From: Amphiura filiformis
Lineage: Eukaryota > Echinodermata > Ophiuroidea > Amphilepidida > Amphiuridae
Direction of reading: 5' to 3'
Assembly: GCF_039555335.1 (NCBI RefSeq)
Contig: NC_092635.1
Location: 48,194,052 to 48,258,051, forward strand
DNA length: 64,000 nucleotides
The number at the start of each line of letters is the position of its first letter. Within the stretch, counting starts at the first letter, position 1. This document shows, one piece after another, positions 56,295 to 64,000 of this stretch. Below the pieces are notes generated by a model. That model made no database searches. It saw only the letters and a list, made by a program, of their open reading frames with translations, and was not told where the DNA came from. A program made the position numbers and the translations under genes.

Positions 56295-59200
56295 GTAATT
56301 AAATAGTGAGTTGTTAGTGTTGTTGTTGTTGTTGTTGTTATTGTCGTTGTTGTTGTTGTTGTTGTTGTTGCAGTATTGTATAGTTAATTTTGTACCTATA
56401 TATGGATATCAGGCTAACAAACACCACTTTAACCATCTTGCATCATTTCTGGATTCAACCATGCCCGCATTTGGCATTTTTTATCCATTGGGGTTCAGCA
56501 GTTAAGATTTGTAGACGCCCGGCCCTCGGGTAAGTTGTAACATGGCGATACTTGACCGATGTCTAGCTGTAATTTTGAGCCTTGTTGGTGAAATATAAAC
56601 TAAAGGTAAGCAACTATTTTAAACTGTTGCAATTTGGTTGTTCACATGCAGCATTTTGCGGTTGGTAGTGAAATGCACAAATTGCATTGATCATTTCATA
56701 GCGAATGTGTAGAAGAATTCAAATATCACAGATATACTTTTGTAGGTCCTGTGGTTGTTGAGTTATGTTGTAAAGAGGGCTGAACCAACAACACTTTTGT
56801 AAAATAACTCATTAACAACAATAAATCAAGCAAGTTTTCAAAGTATATGATTTGTAGAAGGAACTTTTGCAAAACATCAAATGGTTGACTAAGTATTGTT
56901 GGTCGAGGCAGCCAAAAAGATCAATTTTCATTGTCTAAATACAAATGAAATAAAATATTGAAAAATAACACCTTGATGTTTTGCAGAAGTTCAGCTTACG
57001 AATCATATATTTGAAAACTTGCTTGATTTATTGTTGTTAATGAGTTATCATCTGGTTATGTTCGTTTTACAAAGATGATGTTGTTTCAGCCCTCTTTACA
57101 ACATAACTCAAGAACCACGGGACCTACAAGGGTATATCTGTGATATATGAATCCTTCTATACACGCTCGCTATGAAATGATCAATGCAATTTTTGCCAAA
57201 GCTCACTACCATTCGCAGATTTAACTTGACTGATTATATCCACTAAAGCAAAAATAGGTTTCAAATAAATTATCAGACTGGTTAGAATATTGGCGTTATT
57301 GCTGTTGTTGTTGTTGTTTTGTGTGATCTGTGGTCACAATTCTAGTAACATGTGTTTCTAATATGCCCATGACTGAGTCACTACTTAAAGTCATAACGAT
57401 TTCCATCAAATTTTAATTTTGTTATTCTTTACTCAAAAATGCTGTATTAGTAATAACTGTCAATAAAGGTTTTTGTCCAATAAGCTGAAATAAGAAAGTA
57501 AAGTGAAAAAACCCACTGGGCGTTTATAACGTGGAGTTCTATGAGGTTCTTTATGTCTGAATACCGTAAAAACTCCATAGTTAGCATATGTGCTTACTAT
57601 CGAGCGCTTTTGAAAACATGAAATTGTATATACCAAAGTCCGGCGCTTTACCAACTGAGCTAAATGGGGTTGAGACACACATTTGCAGGTTTACTTGTTC
57701 GAATGTAAGTACATGTGTATCGATGATTTGCTCAAAACCCTTTACACTTTTGTGGATGGGCTCTTCATATTTGCACGTTTTAAAGGCGCTCGATAGTAAG
57801 CACATATGCTAACTATCGAGTTTTTACGGTATGAAATTATGTCCAAATTGCTCTGTTGACCTGACAAATAACACATTTGGCTAATTCCATTTAGTTGGGA
57901 CATGGGACATGCATGTAAACATTACAAATATGCCAAAACAATCAGGTTTGAACAAAATGAACCAATTAGGCCTATATTATAAGACCGCAATGGCTTTAGC
58001 CTTGCACCGTGTGCATACATTATCACGTTGTCGTTGTTGTTGGGTTTTGCTTTTGGAAGGTGAAGTTTTTACTAATTGACGCATGTCTCTCCTATATTGT
58101 TTTTATACAGCTATATATGGCTTTATTGTCGTCTTTGTTATTGTGGTTTCAAGCATTTTTTTCTCATCTCTTTCTTTTACCACTTACCTTTCACACCCAA
58201 GAGGCGATTAGAAGCTTACAGAATACAAAAAAAGCATTAATACTGCTAGTGTTATCACTTACGTTAGAAACTTACGGACTCAAGGGACTTTCGTTGACTC
58301 GTTGTATTATATCAGTTCTGGGGCACTCGTAATTCACGGACGTCTCTGATTTCAAAGACGGGTCAGTGATTTCACATATGACGTCTGTGATATCACATAC
58401 GTCGAGCTTTGTTGACAGCTGGGCACTCGTTGCAGCACATCGGAACGAAGCTGAGTGTATTAGAATAAGTTTTCCTATGTTTAGCAAATATCTGCCTGTA
58501 TGTGATTTATGAGACGTCTCTGAAATATGATACTTTTATGTGACATGACGCTTCAAGAGTATTTGATATCAGAGACGTCCGCGAATTATGAGTGCCCCCG
58601 AACTGATATAGAGATGTTCGGCCTTTATATTTGCCTTTCTTATTAGACTTTCTTTAGTTTGTATAGCCTTGTATATAAAAAAAAAATCGGCATTATTTGG
58701 TTCATTCGTATATGTAAATGTCACACTTCCCCCCCCCCCTTTACACCCCCACAGACACACCTCTATTACATAGCACGTTGTATAATTATAGTCTTTTTCG
58801 ATTACAAATGTGAGACTGCAGTATAGTCGTTCCTGACATTGAATAGCCTTGTAAAAAGAAAAGCGGGTCTTTTGTAGGTGCTAGGCCCTCATCTCTTCTT
58901 ATTGCATATAAAGGACATTCACAATAGCGTTTCAAGTACAACCAGGTTATTTGCAGACGACTGCCTCCTTTATCGACCTATAAATTCATCTGCCGACGAA
59001 GATGCACTCCAAGAAGACCTTAATACCATGGTTCAGTGATCTGAAGATTGGGGAATGAAATTTAACCCAACTAAATGTGAAACAATACGTGTTTCCAGGA
59101 AGAGAAGCCCAGGCACCACTTCTTATAGCATCACTGGAGTCAAATTAGAGGAAACAAACCACACCAAATACCTAGGTATCCACATTGAAAAAGATCTCCG

Positions 59201-62200
59201 ATGGAACAAGCAGACCCATTATGCTGCTGGCAGAGGTATTGGCGTCCTAAATTTCCTCAGAAGAAATTTCCATCATTGCTCTTCCTCCGTCAAAGAGAAG
59301 TTGTATTGTACTTTGGTGCGTCCTCACCTGGAGTACGCTGCAGCATCATGGGATCCCTACACATCTAAAAACATCGCCTACTTGGAAAGAGTGCAGCGAC
59401 AAGCCGCCCGTTTTGTTACCAACACTTATGGCAGAGATACCAGTGTTACCCAGCTGCTCAACACTCTTCAATGGGAGTCCCTGAAGACCAGACGTGAAGC
59501 ACACAGATTAACATCATTTTACAAAATGCAAAATGATCTTCTGGACATAGACTACCAAAAATTCACCGAGCCAAAATCAGACCGTTGCAGAAGAGGCCAC
59601 TCAAACCAGTTTGTAATCCCGACTCGAACTACCGACGTGTATGCGAACTCATTTTTTCCGCGCACCATTAAGACATGGAACAAGCTTCAGCAGTCAACTG
59701 TTGCGCAACCAGACCCCTTCAAGTTCAAGTCATCTCTCCTGCAAGACCCAGCTCTAAACAAAAACTAATCCACCCTCGCGAGCCTCCAGTTTAAACTTCT
59801 TCAAGGAGATTTTTGGAGGTTACCAATACCAAGTAACAAGTACCAAGTGCGAACTATCAATTTAAAATCAATGGTCTTTCTTGGCTATCGCCTGCGAAGA
59901 AAAAGCCGTAATGAAGGAATGGAAAATTTGAATTTGGGGGTTAGCTGAAATGATTAAAATATCAAAATCAAGGATTTTTCAGCGCTCTGTTTTGGTCAAT
60001 TATAGAGGGGTCCTTTGGAGCTGCACGGTCCAAACAGTGAGGTATTTAAGCATAACCACCACGATACAAGCAGCGGCCTCACTGTGATAAAGAAACGTAC
60101 GGTAGGGAGAACAGATTAGAAGAACATAGATAGAGAGTGCAGATTAATTCACACCACGAAAAACAAAACATACAAAGCTACAAAAATAATATTTCTATGG
60201 AACGCCACAGTGGTCAAAACCATATTAAGAAGAAAAAAATCTCCGAGGAAAATAATACTAAACAGAGAATGAGATGACCACAAACGACGTTTTTGAGACG
60301 CGGCAGGTGATTATCGATTTTTGGGTTCTATTGTTTTTTCTCGGTGATTTTTTTTTCATCGGTGAGTTTCTCAATAGGCAGGTATTAAAACCAACAGCTA
60401 TATGTGATGCGATCAAGCAAAATCAGTCGGATAGTAAAAAGGATTTACAAACCTGGATTTTGCAGAAACCCCCATTGAAATTGAACAACCAGTTCCAAAG
60501 ATATGAGCAATTAAAACGCTTCCAAAACAATAGGAAACAAAAGGAAATATTGCCTTTGTTTGGCTATATCTCAAAATCAATATTTCCGAGTTCCGACTGA
60601 TTTTGCTTGATCGCATCACATATGTGCAATAAGCGGAAGTGTGAAGTACTATACTGCATGCGGTACTGCACATAAACGGGTCCCAAAAATAGTTCCAATA
60701 GGGTTTTGTCACTGTGGGCGTGCCATATTAGAAAACGCAGGTGTAACATCACATTTGTAATAATGCTTCACGGCCATATTGCAAAGACTACACTACGTTG
60801 TGTGTGTGTGTGTGGGTGGGGGGGGGGGGGCGCGGTTATAGGAAGGGGTGAAATTATTATCCCCTTTCAACATTAAGCCTAAACCAGGTAAACCAAAAGT
60901 ACATTTTGTTGTAAAAAGAAAAATAATTATGTGTCCATGTTTTGTACTCTTATTTTCAAAAATATTAAAATTTGACTTTTATTGCCAGTTAGTTCCAACT
61001 AAATAATTTGGATTAGCCTATGTTTCGTTTGGCCATTTCTAACATGTATAATCCCCAAAAATATTGCTGTCATTATCTGGCATCGGGAGTGCTTAGGCTA
61101 GTCAATACAATAGTAGATTGCTACTTATGCTTCGAAAGGAAGTTTTTGAATGTGTCTTATTTATAGGTTAATGTACAGGGTGTCCCAAAGGTTCCTTTAG
61201 CATTTTAAAATGCTGCACCACTTATACACATTTATCTTATGAACAGTGCCGCCGAGAGCCATTACGGGCCCAGGGGTAAAATGAACGCACGGCCCCCTGA
61301 GGGGTCTTTTCTTTGCTTTTATGGGTCCATTTCTGTATGTTTTCTTTATTTTTACTAGCCCCTAGGACCCCGGGCCCGGGGGTAAGGCACCCCCTTAGCA
61401 CCCCTTGTCGGCGGCACTGCTTATGAACAATATGTATGAATTTCTGTAAAGAGGACACTTAAATTGTTTTGATACCTATTAAAACTTGACCAATTTTCTT
61501 GTCAATGTTAGATTCAAATAATGATAGACACATTTTTATCGCATAATTAAAGCCATATTATAACATTTCTGTAAAAATAAATTAGTATTTTTTTCCCATA
61601 AAATGTTAGCTTTTACTCTCGATATGTCCCCTTTTAATTTTGAGCCGAACAAGTGAGGTAAAGCATAGAAAATTGGAATTTACTACTAGCGCCCATGCAT
61701 GTTACTCCTGCGGTTGTAATACGGTACGATCCTCTGGGTGTGTGTGTATGTGTATCCCGCACGCCGTGTACGTACTGTGCATACGTGTTCGAATAATATT
61801 TCCATCGTAATAAACCGGCGTTTTATTCAAAATATCGGATTTTAACAAAACTACAGCACCTAAAGTCTTGAATTTTGCAGAATATCTTTATTGACTAAAG
61901 TACATTACAATCGTGTAAAAACCAGAATTTAAAATGTTTTTGAGGGCGTTCTCCTCAGCAAATGTTATAATAAAAACATACATAAAATATTACAGCATGT
62001 AAGTCTGCTTGTGAATTGTTACTGGTTCACTCACAAAAAAATAAGACGCTTTAGCGTCCTCTTTCTTAAAATATGTGACCGTCCACGTCGAAACGCTCGG
62101 AAAGTCGGCCCCTGGACAATTTCGTTTTCTTCTCCGTGTTTAGAAAATATATCATTTGACTTCAAACAATATCCAAAAGCGGAGTTATGGCTTGTTAAAC

Positions 62201-63658
62201 TTTGCTCCTTCAGTAAAAGGGTACCCCCGGTACATTATTTTGGTGTTATACAATATTTCTCTTTTTCCACATCGCTGGTATTACATATCAAATTGTCATA
62301 ATTGGCGGTTAATCATCCTCAAGTCAACGAGGTTCAGGAATGTCCTCTCATTGTAGATTGTTAGGGAACAAACCAAAAGATAGATGACGTCCTATAAACG
62401 TAACTAGGTTCGTTTCTCGGCCGAACCCCTCCCTCCCTGCCAGAAACGTTATAATGAAATGTTGACAATTTTGACATAATAATAATAATGACACATTCTT
62501 CAGACCGATGTTTTTGTACAAACGTAATCGAGTTTTTTTACCCCCTCCCCCTAAACGAAACTAGTTTCGTTTATAGGACGTCATCGATCTTTTGATTTGT
62601 TCCCTTAGTTAACCCACCACTTAAACAGGATTTGGCCAAAGCAAACAAAGACTAGAGCTATTTGCTAACTCTATACATAAGTATAAGCTTATTATCCTCT
62701 TCAACAATAGGATTAAAGATTGGCGTTTGACTAACACTAACATGAGTAACATGTAGGACAAACATTAGGTAAATATGAATACAATACAATACTGTAACTC
62801 GAAATACAATTTGCCGACTTTACGAGCGGTTTGAGATGGATGGTCACATATTAGCATGAGTTTTAATATTGCTGGTCACCAAACGATGAATAAAATGTAC
62901 GACATAATGTCTAATTTAGCACCATCTCAAAAATTATCTTAATTTTATGTTAGAGTTTCTACTTCTAATATTTCTGTTGGAGTGCAAGATTGCTTTAATA
63001 GGGCAGCTTTTCATTGCATCAAAATAAGTCACTAAAGGAAACATAATTAAATTGAGCAAAATGAACCATTTTCTTTGATTTGATGACGTTTCCTAGTCTT
63101 AAATAAAATTCTTAAAATATAACTGTAGTGCCTAAACTTCGAAGTGTATACATACAGGACGATGGTCCGGTCAACACGATTAATTAGGTAGTTGCTTGTT
63201 TTGCATCTGTTTTGAGAAACTCTAGTGACCGGACCGAATTTAAACGTCAGAAGGCCAAATCAAATAATTAAATATGGTAATCAATCAATCCACAACAAAC
63301 ATTTCTGACTTTAATAAAAGTTGATATCCGTGCTTTTAAAGGTTAATTGAGCTACAAATGAATTAAATGAAAAAGAAAATTATGTCAAGTTGGCTATCAA
63401 AATAATTGTACAAGTTTGCGCTTTTATAATATGTCTTTGGATCTTCTTTATACGATAATACCTGTGAGAGATGTCATGGTTCAAAGTGGGAAAGAGGTTT
63501 TTGGGACACCCTGTATATCGTAATTGGTTTTATATAATTTACTCTTTATATAGATCGGAACATTAGTGGACTATTACCTCTTCAAGCAACAATCTATTCC
63601 TACACGATCCAAACGTAGCGCAGATACTCACATCAAATCGCTGAATGATGACCCGAAG
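56130..63658 (+). CDS. PCSK1-like: Proprotein convertase (PCSK1/furin family), 5' two exons, partial
   Basis: Two exons (56130-56294 and 63554-63658, both phase 0) encode the first 90 residues. Residues 1 to about 17 form a hydrophobic signal peptide. From about residue 24 the sequence follows the convertase inhibitory prodomain: YTNEFAVKVLGG matches the family's (F/Y)(T/V)N.(W/F)A.(K/E)(I/V).GG block, HGFEYIDKIG matches the HGF...GQIG block, and DYYLFKQQ leads to the basic site RSKR (residues 73-76... by count RSKRSA at 73-78). That site corresponds to the internal, second autocleavage site; the primary site and the catalytic domain lie beyond 64 kb. By eye DYYLFK..P.RS.RSA is closest to PCSK1 (PC1/3), which processes prohormones in secretory granules; PCSK5 or furin cannot be excluded. 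The intron between the exons is 7.26 kb and full of transposons. Confidence 0.85.
56311..56370 (+). repeat. (GTT)n microsatellite
   Basis: About 15 GTT repeats with one GTC, 15-75 bp inside convertase intron 1. Confidence 0.95.
56626..57221. mobile_element. About 600-bp foldback element in convertase intron 1
   Basis: Left arm landmarks ATTGCATTGATCATTTCATA, TTTTGTAGGTCCTGTGGTT, GAGTTATGTTGTAAAGAGGG and AAGCAAGTTTTCAAAGTATA are mirrored in order by the right arm, ending CTCACTACCATTCGCAG. The centre (about 56890-56970) contains CTAAGTATTGTTGGTCGAGG. A single-arm relative lies at 1095-1430. No protein is encoded. Confidence 0.85.
57564..57839. mobile_element. Tc1/mariner-type MITE (CCGTAAAAACTC ends) carrying a tRNA-like segment
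   Basis: CCGTAAAAACTCCATAGTTA then GCATATGTGCTTACTATCGA at the left is mirrored at the right. TA lies at 57562-57563 and 57840-57841. Inside, minus-strand TTTAGCTCAGTTGGTAAAGC then GCCGGACTTTGG looks like a tRNA 5' half with an A box. No matching T arm is present in the right place. Confidence 0.8.
58309..58610. mobile_element. MITE with TATATCAGTTC ends
   Basis: TATATCAGTTCTGGGGCACT, CGTAATTCACGGACGTCTCT at the left pairs with AGAGACGTCCGCGAATTATG, AGTGCCCCCGAACTGATATA at the right. The interior contains GTGATATCACATACGTC-type palindromes. The target site is probably TA, but this is ambiguous in TATA. Confidence 0.75.
58795..58862 (+). repeat. Dispersed repeat R5, second copy
   Basis: Partner of 26115-26205. 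It abuts the 5' end of the LINE fragment. Confidence 0.65.
58866..59768 (+). pseudogene. 5'-truncated LINE, reverse transcriptase C-terminal half
   Basis: The frame starts near VLGPHLFLLHIKDI, passes FADD (58950-58961, the catalytic Asp-Asp) and is broken by one TGA at 59037-59039, where a Trp codon is expected (MVQ-stop-SEDWGM). From 59055 it is open for 237 codons: MKFNPTKCETI, KYLGIHI, a LVRPHLEYAAASWDPY block, LERVQRQAARFV, SVTQLLNTLQWESLKTRR and a WNKLQQSTV end. These are the thumb and post-RT blocks of Jockey/CR1-type non-LTR elements. Only one stop suggests a fairly young insertion. It lies in convertase intron 1, same strand. Confidence 0.85.
60400..60623. mobile_element. MITE with GTGATGCGATCAAGCAAAAT ends
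   Basis: ATATGTGATGCGATCAAGCA then AAATCAGTCGGA at the left is inverted exactly at the right (TCCGACTGATTTTGCTTGAT...CATAT). The interior also pairs partly (GGCAATATTTCC / GGAAATATTGCC region). It overlaps two short frames that are not genes. Confidence 0.8.
61244..61419. mobile_element. hAT MITE, perfect 8-bp target duplication CTTATGAA
   Basis: CAGTGCCGCCGA at the left and TCGGCGGCACTG at the right are exact inverted repeats. CTTATGAA occurs at 61236-61243 and 61420-61427. CAGTG ends plus an 8-bp duplication is diagnostic of hAT. The 176-bp body has a GGGCCC...GGGCCC inner pair. Confidence 0.9.
62364..62604. mobile_element. Harbinger-like MITE, TTA duplication
   Basis: GGGAACAAACCAAAAGATAG then ATGACGTCCTATAAACG at the left pairs with CGTTTATAGGACGTCATCGA then TCTTTTGATTTGTTCCC at the right. 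TTA lies on both sides (62361-62363, 62605-62607). It belongs to the same family as 63663-63896. Confidence 0.85.
63554..63658 (+). CDS. PCSK1-like: Convertase coding exon 2 (prodomain, 35 residues)
   Basis: Acceptor CTTTATATAG, then IGTLVDYYLF, the RSKR site and DTHIKSLNDDPK, donor GTAAGG. The mariner-like right end stops 40 bp upstream of the exon. A Harbinger-like MITE begins inside its 5' splice site at +5, after the duplicated TAA. Confidence 0.85.
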
Positions 63659-63662
63659 GTAA

Positions 63663-63896
63663 GGGACCAAACCAAAAGTTCGATGATGTCCTATAAACGA
63701 AAGTCCTTTCGTTACTGGGAGGGGGTTAAAAAATCCGATTTACGTTTGTAAAAAACTAGTTGAGATATCGGTCGAAGTTGGCCTATCGGGTTGGAATTTT
63801 CAACATTTTACACTTTCGTTTTAGCGTTTCGAACGGACTTCCATTTATAGGACGTCGCGTCATCGACTCATACATAATTAATTATGGTTTGTTTCA
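63663..63896. mobile_element. Harbinger-like MITE inserted in the convertase exon 2 splice donor
   Basis: GGGACCAAACCAAAAGTTCG then ATGATGTCCTATAAACGAAA at the left pairs with TATAGGACGTCGCGTCATCG and GGTTTGTTTC at the right. TAA duplicates at 63660-63662 and 63897-63899. The first TAA is bases +2 to +4 of the donor (AAG|GTAAGGG). Confidence 0.8.
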
Positions 63897-64000
63897 TAAG
63901 GTGCTTGTTGGAATAATATGAAATGACATGGTATAGTAAATCGTGTACGTGTGGTGCTACACGGTGGTTAAAAAATAAAAAGTGTGTAAAATATAAAGGT

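Larger units (their letters stand above)
61176..63513. mobile_element. 2.34-kb Tc1/mariner-like element with two nested MITEs
   Basis: CAGGGTGTCCCAAA at the left and TTTGGGACACCCTG at the right, with TA on both sides (61174-61175, 63514-63515). The interior shows no intact transposase; a 96-codon frame at 62011 was not recognisable as one. A hAT MITE (61244-61419) and a Harbinger-like MITE (62364-62604) sit inside, so the host element is older than both. Confidence 0.7.

Noticed and set aside
62011..62301. A 96-codon frame inside the mariner-like element, checked as a possible transposase piece
   Set aside because: No D..D/E catalytic spacing or helix-turn-helix pattern could be seen.

Overview
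The window is eukaryotic nuclear DNA: AT-rich, intron-containing and packed with transposon remnants. The gene content (a proprotein convertase, a class A GPCR and a coatomer tail exon) and the style of the repeats (palindromic MITEs, tRNA-derived SINEs, RT fragments of non-LTR elements) suggest a marine invertebrate, possibly a deuterostome such as a hemichordate or echinoderm. That assignment is inference; no rRNA or mitochondrial marker is present to fix it.

Only three host genes can be supported. (1) A terminal coding exon at 18369-18419 (+) resembles the C-terminus of coatomer subunit epsilon; its upstream exons were not found. (2) A complete class A GPCR on the minus strand (coding 31979 down to 28140) has three coding exons that splice in frame into 487 residues. 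It has a short uORF and resembles GPR161 in TM2-3, TM4 and TM7, but carries Val in place of the TM6 toggle Trp. (3) The first two coding exons of a proprotein convertase (56130-56294 and 63554-63658, +) encode the signal peptide and most of the inhibitory prodomain, closest by eye to PCSK1; the gene runs out of the window.

Layout: 0-18 kb is repeats (palindromic MITEs, tRNA-like SINEs, a 152-bp satellite, and a triplicated 0.74-kb segment with nested transposons), ending in the coatomer exon. 18-28 kb is intergenic with more MITEs and tandem repeats. 28-33 kb is the GPCR gene. 33-44 kb holds large pyrimidine-rich microsatellites, a SINE, a broken LINE and a 1.2-kb TTCTTA-type tract. 44-55 kb is a series of long inverted repeats (150-630 bp), a 2.1-kb foldback element and tandem arrays. 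55-64 kb is the convertase gene, whose 7.3-kb first intron has been filled by a foldback element, several MITEs, a LINE fragment and a 2.3-kb mariner-like element.

The three genes are not functionally linked by anything visible here. The most informative signals are the transposon insertions whose target-site duplications can be read directly. One Harbinger-like MITE sits inside the 5' splice site of convertase exon 2 yet leaves a usable GT donor. A 1.09-kb element with a 9-bp duplication splits an older MITE, which itself lies in a triplicated segment.
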